DNA of 64,000 nucleotides from Nymphaea colorata (Eukaryota; Streptophyta; Magnoliopsida; Nymphaeales; Nymphaeaceae): positions 18,181,035 to 18,245,034 of the forward strand of contig NC_045149.1 in NCBI RefSeq assembly GCF_008831285.2, in the 5' to 3' direction. The stretch's first letter is position 1. Every line of letters starts with the position of its first letter. Below are positions 53,390 through 64,000 of the stretch, piece after piece. Position numbers and translations under genes: made by a program. Under the pieces are notes generated by a model. It did no database searches. It was given only the letters and a program-made list of their open reading frames with translations, and had not been told where the DNA came from.

Positions 53390-53580
53390 TGTCCTACAGT
53401 GTGAGCCGCCTTGCAGCCCAAATGAGTTTTGCCCCTTGAGGTTCTGCTGCAAGAGAAAATAACGAGAAAACAGCACTTTAACAGTGCTCCCCTGGGAGCG
53501 TAGGTCTTCAACCAGTTCAAATCAGGGATCCTCAAGGGTTTTACACCCATGGACTGTACCGGAGGCAGGGTGCTGTAAAT
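53390..53580 (+). mobile_element. Possible degenerate Ty1-copia LTR fragment
   Basis: The order CAGCACTTTAACAGTGCTCC, GGGAGCGTAGGTCTTCAACC and CAAATCAGGGATCC resembles the R/U5 part of plant Copia LTRs (GTGGACGTAGGTC then ACCACGTAAATC). No paired LTR, primer-binding site or coding part is nearby, so at most it is a decayed solo LTR. Confidence 0.3.
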
Positions 53581-55884
53581 GTGGACCTCTTAGATCAGCT
53601 ATCCGACAAACCCGGAAAAAATAAATGATGATTTCCTTTGAAAGAGAAACGAAAGAACAAAAAAGAAAAGATAGAGAATAAAACTTCATTTATTTCCCCA
53701 GTTGGTACTGAAACAATTCTGCAGTCTTTGAGAATGATGGGTTACATTAAGTGCAAATTGAAATATTAAGGGTTATAAAGAAGTATGCATCAATTACTGA
53801 CCACTGGTACAACCAGAAGGGACCAGCTTCATGGCACCATAAAGGCGCTTGTCGTAGATGGCGGAATGAGCTTTGTTGCGGAGCAACAATGGCCTCAATT
53901 CATCACAAGGCTGGTGGGATGGAATTTGCTGCCTTTAATGCACCAAATTCCCCAACAACTTCTTCCACTACTTGCCACTAGAGGTTTTAACCTTCAGGCA
54001 CAGCAGGCTGATAAATTTCCATTATTTGAGAGACAATATCTTTGCCAGATTGAAGTCAATGAATGGCGATAGATTATGAAAACTGGCAATCATTGACTGA
54101 CCTTGGGGTTAAATGGGTATCATTTTCTTCTCTTTCCTTTTATTGACAACCAAAAAAAAAAAAAGAAGATCTACTACCAGATTGTGCCAAGTGACATAGG
54201 TCAAAGCCGATATCATGAGGCAAATTAGCCCAGACCAGCTTGATAATTTATTCTTGCTTCCCTGGAATCACAACTTGCGAATCAATTGAAAGACTTGGTA
54301 CATCTTGATCTATGTGCTTGGAACAATTCCGGTTCCCTGTCATTATCTACAAGTAGGAAGTGAATTTCCAGGTTTGAAGTTTGAAGCAACGTACATTAGT
54401 GCCATCTATGCAGAATAGTTCGATGCTGCATACTGGAAAGAAAGGATGCAAGGTCTGCAGAATCCCAGCCGACAACCATTGGAAATGGTGTTGAAAATGG
54501 CATGCTGCACGTGGTTGCTACCAGTTGCTGCTGATATTTACAGGTCGAATATTTTTCTTTTCTTTTTTGAAGCACGGGTGCTGCAACGCTTAATAGATTA
54601 TACCAAAACACGCACCTCTGCTATCAAGTTTTTTGAACTCAGATTTATAGATCACGGAAACTGCACATGGGTCTAGAAACTTAGTTACTGAACTAACAGG
54701 TTTTAAACCAGAGTGATTCCTCTGTAGAGAGCAGAACTTAAATCGATTATACCTCACCTTCGCCGGGAATAGAATATAGCTCGCCGGCATTATGGGACTT
54801 GTTCTCAGAGTTTTCAGTAACCACAGTGATCATGCATGATATGACATCCAATTAGGTGCTCCATTTTGGAGAAGGAAGGTCGCAAAAGCCCGTTGCATGT
54901 GGATGTGCATCTGTATTTGTGTGTGCGTGTGGTGGAGGTTCTTCTTACCCACCAAAGGTCAATACCCATTCACTCTTGCTGCAAGAGGAAGAGAGAGTCC
55001 AACCATCCATGTCAGATGCATAATTTGACTGGTGAATTCCAAATAAGTACCAACCTAATGGGCAGCCATACAACGGGGAGATGGTGTCACCATAAAGATA
55101 AGGGATACCCATATGGCTACTGTTCGGATGACACAAGTTCCAAAGCTTCCTTTTTGCCCTGATCAACAGCAATCTATGGATATGAACCGCAGGAAACTCG
55201 CTGCGATCATATTTTCCTTCAGTGCGTGAACGATACATGGCGAATTGGCTAGCAAATTGAAGCCGCCGTGCGTTTAGTTTCTGAATTCAAGATGCATAAA
55301 AGCGAGTTACGAAATAACAAATTTTCTAGCAGATGAAGATGTCTGAAGCGGAGCATGCCTCGAAATGTTAAAAAAGGAATCGGCAAAATCATGAAGATAC
55401 CATGCTAAGATGAAGATGGATAATGTAGTTAATGATGATCAGCACCGTCGTGCTCATGGGTAAAGCATAAGCGGGAGGAACCGAGGAAGCCATCATGGTG
55501 GCAACTGTTGCAGTAGGCAAGTGACAGCTCCTACTCCATGTGATGTTGGTACTTGGTACGGTGGTTATTATACACGCAAATGATGATGTCAACATATGTT
55601 GGTTCGTTATATACGGTGCTCACCTCTGTAAGAAGGTATCCTGATGAACTGAAAGGACTCAATGCTGGAAACAGATCAGCATGAAAAGGCTCACCACGCG
55701 GTGCTCATCTTTATAAGGGAGGGTTCTAATGGCCTTGTCCTGGTTCCCATTGGAAACAGAGCAGGAATGGTAATAATTCAATGGAGATTTGATTGGATTA
55801 GAACCGAATATTCTAGCACGTAGGGAAGATAATCGCATGTTATTGTAATTCGTATTTGTGTATATATGTATTGCGTAGTCAAAT

Positions 55885-55937
55885 ATATCAAGAACCTAAA
55901 TATCGAGATCTAGAATATTTATATAGGTTCTTGATAC
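55885..55937. repeat. Short inverted repeat (foldback)
   Basis: ATCAAGAACCTAAATAT and, after a short spacer, ATATTTATATAGGTTCTTGAT pair apart from a 4-nt bulge. A small hairpin; no gene is associated. Confidence 0.6.
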
Positions 55938-57675
55938 ATAGGTCAGCTTTTAGTATATCCACGCTCTCTTTCTAGATGGAATTGGATACAATTTTCTCAA
56001 GACCAAGACAGCCTTCTTTCTCCAACTCATTCCACCGCCAAAATACAAATCCCAAGTATTACCATTACCTATCTGACAGGGCGTGGGCCAAGATGCTTAG
56101 TGCACCCCACTGTTGAATGTCCAACCCAGGCCCCCATCACGTCCATGCCTCGAGTACAGTCTTCTTGGTTGTTCTTTACGAATTATTACCGCATTCAAAA
56201 TTTGAACCATTTGACGAGGAAATCGTTGCGAAGCACGATTCTACCGTTTCCGCCTTTTGCAAGGTCAAATGAGAGTGAATGCCAAAACTCGACATCCGAT
56301 GACAGATGATCAACCTCTCCATGGACAAGATCCCAAACCTTGTCATTCTTGCTGTTTTCGTATAGGACAATCTATACTTGTGGCTCTGAAATTAGCGAAG
56401 TGAACAGGCGTCAGCTAAAGACGACCCCTTTGCTTAAGATCACAATTCACCTCCTTTCCCACTTTTCGCAAGAGGGAACCAGAGTCAGGTTTATCCTCAT
56501 GGTAAGACTAATGACAGTGCATGAATTCCCCACAAGCTAAAAGGACCACCAGAAAGTAGAAACAAAGATCGGAAACTAGCTCATCTTCAAAATGCGTCTA
56601 ACTTAAGTGGACGGGATGATAGTTTGGTCATGGCAAACAATCAGGCGGCTGCGAAACGGCCATGTACCACGCGCTGCTGCCTTGCAAAGAAAAAAAAAAA
56701 AAAAAAAAAAGAGGCCCCGTCATCTGACCGCCAGATCTTCACAACCCCCAACAACCGACAAGCAAGCCTTGCCCACTGGAAGTACCTTATCAGGTCGTGG
56801 TACCTCACGTCAATGCCCATGGTGAACCGTCCATCTGAGATAGATGAGCAGCCACCAACCACTAGCAAGTATCCGGATCAGCAGAGATGGCATTCAGGAA
56901 ACCTTACGGATCTACTAGGGATCTCCATGAACCACAATTTAGAGTACAGTGGACAGCAGTCACTCCTAGTAGAAAAGCCATGCAAGGAAAAATATATTGC
57001 CCAAAGTGAAAAGTAGATGGAGATTAATGTCATAAGTATATGTGGAGACAAATAGCGAAAACCTCCAGCTAGGACCACATCAAGGAGAAATTATAGAAGA
57101 ACCATTCAGGAGATAAAGTTGAGCCCTTAGTTAACCAGAATTTATACAATCTCTAATCTCTCAAACGACTCTGGTCAATATAGTTACTAGTTGTCCGCGG
57201 TACCTGTTTAACTTGAATCATAGAGGAGCCACCACTCCTGAGGACTTTCCAGGGCATGAATTGTTAACATGTTACTAGCATAATTACAACATTTTTGTCA
57301 ACATGGACTAGAAAACAATCGCCGTAGCAAAACCTGATTGCGTCCCTTGATAATTAGCAACCGGCCAGCATTGCATTAAGAACTACAAAGCACCTCTTCG
57401 CCTTCAAAGAAAGAGAAAAAGATGTTCTGGACAACAACCACCTGTCGAGCTAGGAAAATACAAGAATAATTTTAGCTTACAGGGACGATGGAATAATAAG
57501 CAGACAACCGAAGGAATTTACAAAATTGGCGATCCACACCTTGATACACGGTGGGAAGCGCTTCCGCTTACACATAACTTGCTATGCATCACATAATGCT
57601 AGAAGCTATAAAACTGCCTACAGAACAAAATCAAAAAGCTTCTAAATGAACTGGAACTTGCTAATCATTGGCTCA

Positions 57676-60600
57676 CTAACACGTTGATAGTGTCTCTAAA
57701 CCAAGGCCTGCAGTACCAAAGTTGCGATGTTTGCCATCAGCCTTGTTGGTAAGTTGAAATCCCTTAAGTGGAAGTTGGTTGATAAGAAGCGTTTCAAGTT
57801 GGCTCGCCAAACTCTTTCCCGGGACAACAATGTAAACAATTAGTGCACCTTGCATATCTGCCTTGCAACGGTGAGCACGGACTCGACCCGCAAGATCATC
57901 TGTCTGAAGAAGCATGTAAGTTACTGAGTTGTTAGTAGCTCATAATTTTATTAACATCATGTGGTCCCTAAAGAACTGATGTTTGTGATTTACCTGCCCA
58001 ATGTAGATCTTCTGGTCAGGCCTTATTACTGCATACACACTTGAAGTGCCCACTGTTGAAGGTGGAGGTTGTTCCTTAGCACCAATTAGTTGGCAATCAA
58101 CTTCCAGAAGCACCGACAAGCACTTCTGCTTGTAAAGCTCAATCAACTTCTTTTGACAAATCATGCTTATCATAAGCACAATATGCTGTATTAATCTCTC
58201 AGATTTTGCTGTGAACCAAGAACAATGCAAAGAAATGAAACAGATACGTTAAGAATCATAGTCAAACAGGTAAACTCATGTCATCTTAGCCCCATCAAAT
58301 TGCCACTAGTACACACCCACACACACAGAGCAATGCCGTTTAAGAGAGGCTTGACGGGCAAGGTAGAACCAGACCAACTACAAAGATGGGAGTAACAAGC
58401 CGAAGGCAGATTCTACTGATCAAGCTTCACTTTTAAAAATCTACAACAACCACTTTTTAAAACATAGAACATCATAGTTCAAGACAAATACGCACTCGTA
58501 TCACACGTTTGACCCAACATTAATTTTTATGCCTAAATTGGACCGCTACCTTTTACTCCTTTACAGGTTACTTGGAAACTCCTACATTCTTCAAAGTCTA
58601 AAATTTTTCTGCATCTAAGAGTGCTGCCTTTGTCCACTTGAAAACTCCACAAAACTAGGTGGCTGAGCATAAAAAAATAAGGCCAAAAATGAACTGAGGT
58701 GGAAACGAAAGCATGGATGTATTCAGAATATCAAGGATGTATGACCTGTAATGGTTCTGCCTGTTACTGAAGAAAATGATTCTATAGCATCAAAGACCAT
58801 GCCTGATAATTCTGATGTTGATGTTGTAGAAGAATCAGTTTCATAGGCCATCGCCAAAGAAGATGTCACTGTGTCATCTTTGTCTCCAACTGTTGCTTCA
58901 GATTGTTCTTTTGAGAGTGTAACTGCCGAATTAGATGATAAATATTCTGAGGGAATGGAGACAGAATTAGCACTCACAGACACATGTCTTTGATCGGACT
59001 TTATAATAGAAGAGGAACGGAGCATTCCTTCAACTTTAATCTTTTCTTTCCAATTTCTCAGATAAATTTCCTCAGCTCTGCTAACAACATAGTCAGGAAC
59101 CCCTTCATTGCGAGCTGTCTCAAATGCAAGGCTTTCTGTACAAATTCCATCGGTCAGTTTCCATGTTGGTTTCAGCTGGCCATCCATGACCTCAGTTCCC
59201 ATAGCTTTGTGTATAGTATATCTTGTCCTCAAAGGCAAATCAAACAATCCATGCAAATGAGTTGAAACGATTCCAAGGCAACCAACTCCATCAAGAGATT
59301 CTACAATGCTAGCAGCAATACAAGTCCCTTTTGCCATCTCTGTCCCCCTACAGATTTCATCCACAAGCACAAGGCTTCTTGAGGTTGCTGCATTAAGTAT
59401 TGACCGCAACTCTGACATCTCCATCTGAATACTTGCACAATTACATCAAGATGAAAAATATGAAAGTGCTCTCAAAAATCTAAAAAATACAGAAAGTGGT
59501 TCAAATTAACTCCGCATATTTCAAAAATTAAATAACATCAAGCATGCCGGTTCCGTTTATAGATGCATATGCAGCTGTTTAGGACTTCAATGCTGAGAAT
59601 CAGTTACAAATACAGGTGAGCAAAAATGTCCTTGAATCAGCATGCCTTACGTGAACAATAATAATTAAAACAAGTCTCAAGCTAGTAAAAAGGTTAACAG
59701 TACCATCAAAACATGGACAACCCAAGTTAAAAGGAAACATAATAAAGCCCACAAAATGAATATAAAAAGTGTACAAAATTCAATAATCACATCACGATTC
59801 CCTAATCAAATATCTCAAGCATACACACCTGCCAGATAGAACACTTAAACACCAATCCTAAACCATAAACCCACAAAAGCACATATAGATACATCCTATG
59901 TGCCAGGGTATTTGTGTGCACGTGCGGTATAAGCATATTTGTTATTTACTCAATTGTTTGTAAACAGTACAGTTTGGATTTTAAAGTCCAAGTTGTTTTG
60001 GCCATTGAAAAAGATATTGAAAGCAATGCATGAAGAGGAAGCAAGTGAAACAACTACCTTGAAAAGCATTACATTCGCGAAAGCACTATGAATGGGAATC
60101 AAATTGGTTGCCAGGAAGCAAACATCAAACGAAGTTGGTTTCCTGGTAACTATTGTTCGACCCGATCTGTATTTACTGCTTATTTTTGTCAACAACCCAT
60201 CATCTGAATTTGGCATGAAGCCTGTTTTTCCAATTGTGAAGCATGACTGGAGGAGCCTACTCACATTGGGCCAATGCCAAAGTGGTTCAGCCGATAGTGG
60301 GTCAAAAATATTAAATGGTGATGTATCTGAATAACTAGTGAATTATGCATGCTCTAGTGAATTATGCATTCAGCAAGATTAAAAACAAAATAAACTCTTT
60401 CCTGACTTCTTTAGCCCAAAAAACTTTTCCTGAACCCAAAAAATGATGCATTTTCAGCCATTGATTCTGCATTACCAAGATAACCTTAATAAGCATACGT
60501 TTGTCACAATTAAAATGCTAAACTTCACTCTAGATCACATCTATTGGGTTGGTATAATAAAAGTTTGAGAAAATGGAAATGAATAAGAAAATCTAACCAG

Positions 60601-62699
60601 ATTTCATGTTTTTTGGGCTAAAGAAGTCAGGAAAGAGTTTATTTTGTTTTTAATCTTGCTGAATGCATAATTCACTAGAGCATGCATAATTCACTAGTTA
60701 TTCAGATACATCACCATTTAATATGTTTGTGTAGTATTATGTATGTAATGATTATCTCACACAAAAATCACAGCTAAAAAGAATCCAAAAATAAGAAGGC
60801 CATGAAACTTATGTTTGAGCACATAATCCGGTCTTTACCATTACAGGATCTCACTCAGATTGTAAATTACCAAGAAACAATTTAAAACTACCACATATCC
60901 AGAACCTGAAGATCACGACACTAAACAATCATCACTAGAGAAGAATTCAAAGAAATCAGCTTTGACATGTACCTGAAAAGAGCTCTTCCCATCAGCAGGA
61001 CTGTCATAAGATTTCATGTGAAGCATAATAGAATCAAAATGCGGAATAACAGCTGATTCTGCAGGCACCATCAAACCACATACACCAAGTAAAGCTGCTG
61101 CACATATTGATCGAAGTAAGCTTGATTTACCACCACCATTTGGTCCAGTCAAAAGAACCAATGAATGCATTTCTATAGAGTTTGTTATCGCATTGCCTTG
61201 TGCAATGTTGAACCAAAATGGCGACAAACCAATAAGTTCCATTTTCACTGGATCATTTTGTAGTTCTTTTTCCTGTTTCAACAGATAGAAGAAAGAATAA
61301 ACATGATTACCAACGTGTCACCAAAAAAAAAAGTTGAAACATAACAGATCATCTCTGCAGTGAGTGGATTAACCAAACATAAGCTAATGAGATTGCATAG
61401 AATAACTCACAGCATTAGGCAATGTATACATGGATTTAATATATCAATCTCAGTCAGGCCTATGCAAACTAATTAATTGATTATCATATTAAGGTTGTAT
61501 AGTAGCCCATCATTACCTTAGGGCTGCGGAACTCCCGAAGAGTTGGAAAGACCCATTTCTTTCTTCTACCTTCACTGAGAAAGCAAATCATCACATTAAG
61601 AAGCAGACTATACAAACTAAAAATTAGTCATGTACCAAGATCAAACCATAGAGGTCGTTAAAACTCCATTAGGTAGAAGCAGCAGAACCATCAGAAAGCA
61701 CCTCTTTTCTCATTGAATATAAGCAAAGAGAAGCCCCCGGAAAAGTCAGGAATTATATGACAAGCAACAAAAATAACTGTGACGTTATCTGCTTCCCAAA
61801 GATACCTCAGCAACATGAAAGCATCAATAGCCATCTAGTTCACAGGACAAGGGAAAGGTCTTCCGTTGTAACTTGTAAGCTACATGAAATATAAGGGCGC
61901 AGGAAACAAAAAACCATATGTGGCAGCAAAGACAACGTGTTTACATCAAAGGCCCTTGCATTGCCGTGAAAATCTCCTCACCACTGAAGAGAGCTAGGAA
62001 AGAAATTTCCTGTGAAAAGGGACAAGCAGGCTTTTCTTGACCATGTGGTCCCTACCTCTGAAGGGTGGTTACCTGCCATTCTTGTGACAAAGAGACTCCA
62101 AACCTGATGGCACAACTGCTCAAAATTATGAATCAGTAATTTGAGCATACCTTACATGACAAAATAAGGCCTTTGCTATCACCAGTAAAGTTGAGGCGTA
62201 CACCAGAATGTTAATTTTGGACTGCAGCTCACCAGAAAGGCCTCTTAAAACATCCATGACTGCCAACTTTGCTCGATCATTGGCCTCATCATACCTGCAA
62301 ATGCATTTTACTGGCAGATTATAACAGATTAATGTATGGTACTAAATCAACTTTAAAAGCAATTATTATTAAAGCATTAAAGAATGTTAAAAGCAATTAT
62401 ACTAGTCAGATGCCAGTCTCCTTTCATCATACCCAAGAATACCTTCTTAATGCTTTTTCAACCTTTTTAGTAGTAAACCAATCTTCCCCAACCTTTTTCC
62501 CCTTTGAATCGGAGGCAGGTACAAGCTGCCTTATCTGTTCTTCACCAGGAGTATCGCCCCATACTGTTGGTGCAAAGCGTTTTCCTTTAAACCATATGGC
62601 TTCATTTTCTTTAGAATATGATATTTCTCCCCTTGGGCCCCCAAGTGGGGACATGATGGCTTTCACCCTTAGAACAATCGGATAGAAATCTTCTGTGAC
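57676..62699 (-). CDS. MSH1: MSH1 organellar MutS homologue, C-terminal part with ATPase and GIY-YIG domains (5' end outside window)
   Basis: MSH1 acts in plant mitochondria and plastids, suppressing recombination between short repeats and promoting repair. Minus-strand exons 62699-62443, 62294-62151, 61574-61517, 61272-60973, 59424-58746, 58208-57994 and 57903-57676 read in consistent phase for 626 residues. Exon 1 here has GPRGEISYSKENEAIWFKG and KGKKVGEDWFTT. The MutS ATPase follows: Walker A GPNGGGKSSLLRS, then HMKSYDSPADGKSSFQ, then Walker B LVLVDEICRGTE, then the GIVSTHLHG signature. A Ser/Thr-rich linker of about 120 residues leads to a GIY-YIG module: SSVYAVIRPDQKIYIGQ, TDDLAGRVRAHR, QLETLLINQL and KHRNFGTAG, so the usual catalytic Arg and Glu are present. 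This MutS-GIY-YIG fusion is, to my knowledge, specific to plant MSH1. The upstream exons (mismatch-recognition and connector domains) were not found before 64000, so the next intron exceeds 1.3 kb. Confidence 0.95.
60303..60729. repeat. 122-bp near-perfect inverted repeat in an MSH1 intron
   Basis: The left arm (60303-60424) and right arm (60608-60729) are reverse complements at 121 of 122 positions, with a 183-nt AT-rich spacer. The only mismatch is at the fifth base from the outer end. Each arm holds a 16-nt direct repeat (CTAGTGAATTATGCAT) with a 19-nt period. It lies in intron 59425-60972. No target-site duplication or transposon terminus is evident. Confidence 0.95.
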
Positions 62700-64000
62700 C
62701 TAGACACAGAGAGCCAAACATAAACCACTTCAATTTAATCTGATTGGTACAGGGAACATCATCTTTTTTAATGAAAAATGGGAAAAAATAGTTATGAAGC
62801 TTCCATAATATAGCAGCAGACATTACTTAACTTTTCAAACACACAGATACATGTACGGATAGATGCATGCATGTCAAGAAGGATTCAGCAGGAAAATAAC
62901 ATATTACAGATGGACACTACCACCAAATTTATATACCATAGATAACCTTAAGTGAGACAACCAATTAATGGATATTCACGTGGCAACGTAGATTGAAGAA
63001 ACTTCCAAAATTGTAGCAGCTGCTTTCTAATAAGTCAACAAAGATAAAAGTATAAAACAGGCAACTAGAGATCGCGACAAACAGTGCACATACGCATAGG
63101 CAGTGTATGCATAATGCAAGAAGATGCCATGGGCCGAAAAGAAATGTTAACTTGAAAGCATAGTCACAAAAGACATTAATGGGCTTTAAACAGTGAGATG
63201 TTTCTCAGGTATTTTTTGGCAAAGTTGAAAATTTAAGGGAAAATTTGGAAATTTTTTTAGAAAAAATATCCAAAAAATTTGGAAAGAACAAAATAAATGA
63301 AAAGCTAACAAGAAAACAAAAAACATAACTTGATAAAATGATGTTTCGGTATTGATAGAAATGAAGTAAATAATTTAACTTAAATTTTAAAGTTTAAAAC
63401 AAAAATGATGTAAAAATAATGATAAAAAATGATAAAAATGCAGAAAAAAACGTGAAATTTTTCATTTTGGAGTTTTTCTTTAAAAAAGAAGAATACAGGT
63501 TTTTTCTGTTTCATTGTTTTTATTTTTATCAGGTCTTTTTCGAAGCAGACTGGTTTTTTGTGACCATGCTTGAAAGATACCCATTCATATTTTTCAGGAT
63601 GATCCTGGATACAGTTGTTGCACATAGTCGTAGACTATTTAGCATAAACCCATGCACCGATATCTTGCTGAAACCTCTCAAATAAAGCAGAAAAAATACA
63701 TCACAATAGCTATAAAAATAGGTCAACTTGCTAATGTAAATCACCAATAACTGACTTTCATTTCCTATAAGCCAGAGACACAAAGGTATACACTCGCACA
63801 TTCCCCATTAATAACACAAAAGAGAAACATGATATATTTCTACAGAGAGCAAGGGAATATATAACTGCATAATGACTTCATGTAGCTTTGCAATAGAAAG
63901 AATGGCCAATTTCTCCATAGCAATCTAACCAGGACATTAACAGCAGACAAATTACAACCTCTTCATTCTTATGTGCATCAAATGCATTCAACACACTCAA
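62700..64000 (-). other. MSH1 intron sequence to the window end
   Basis: The exon expected next upstream (ending just before the EDFYPI segment) was not found. The sequence is AT-rich with long A/T runs near 63215-63480. Frames at 63380-63801 contain protein-like stretches but match no part of MSH1 that I can recall, and have in-frame stops. Confidence 0.5.

Larger units (their letters stand above)
50151..57675. other. Intergenic region downstream of MSH1, with degenerate repeats
   Basis: No gene is supported. Contains a (CT)n tract at about 50969-50990, a possible Copia LTR remnant at 53390-53580, a short foldback at 55885-55937, and a 21-bp poly-A at 56690-56710. Several open frames of 90-130 codons (for example 52326-52694, 53785-54072, 56624-57016) have no recognisable motif, and some cross homopolymers. 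The last part before 57676 should hold the MSH1 3'UTR. Confidence 0.5.

Noticed and set aside
53785-54072. 95-codon frame overlapping a second frame at 53751-53981
   Set aside because: Two overlapping frames of equal quality, neither with known motifs; I looked for retrotransposon integrase or RT motifs and saw none.
56624-57016. 130-codon plus-strand frame
   Set aside because: It reads through a 21-bp poly-A run (poly-Lys) and has no recognisable motif.
63560-63690. Protein-like stretch on the minus strand (FERFQQDIGAWVYAK) considered as the next MSH1 exon upstream
   Set aside because: The frame stops directly after it, no donor with suitable phase follows, and it does not match the MSH1 segment expected before EDFYPI.

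Overview
This is nuclear DNA from a flowering plant. Every confident gene has introns with GT-AG borders. The families include plant-specific ones: a PIF-type bHLH factor with the characteristic 66-nt exons, an organellar MSH1 with a C-terminal GIY-YIG domain, an LRR receptor kinase of the At2g33170/At5g63930 type, a TRM-like protein and a TOM2A-like tetraspanin. Intergenic DNA is AT-rich, with (CT)n/(AT)n microsatellites and small non-autonomous transposons. I cannot name the species. Nothing bacterial, organellar or viral was seen.

Layout: (1) 59-2984 (+), the last five coding exons of a PIF1-like gene whose 5' part lies before the window. (2) 6214-11085 (+), a complete 12-exon SERINC/TMS membrane-protein gene (415 aa). 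(3) About 11.1-22.2 kb, a gene-free stretch with two hAT-type non-autonomous elements that have target-site duplications (15697-15885 and 18570-19179), a 75-bp tandem repeat and long AT microsatellites. (4) 22962-26697 (+), a two-exon LRR receptor kinase of 1099 aa. (5) About 26.7-29.9 kb, intergenic. (6) 31267-33950 (+), a six-exon tetraspanin of 305 aa ending in a CaaX-like box. (7) 35123-39364 (-), a five-exon TRM-like protein of 1024 aa, with a probable 2.8-kb 5'UTR intron reaching to about 42.2 kb. (8) About 42.5-57.6 kb, a 15-kb gene-poor stretch with two GC-richer islands and degenerate repeats. (9) 57676-62699 (-), the last seven coding exons (626 aa) of MSH1, whose 5' part lies beyond the window.

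The genes do not form a pathway. They are independent housekeeping, signalling and genome-maintenance genes in a normal plant arrangement; the tetraspanin and TRM genes are convergent. The most striking non-genic structure is a 122-bp inverted repeat, identical at 121 of 122 positions, in the MSH1 intron between the ATPase Walker A exon and the Walker B exon (60303-60729). In the pre-mRNA it would fold into a long hairpin.

Exon borders come from reading GT/AG sites, codon phase and recalled family sequences. They were not checked against transcripts or databases.
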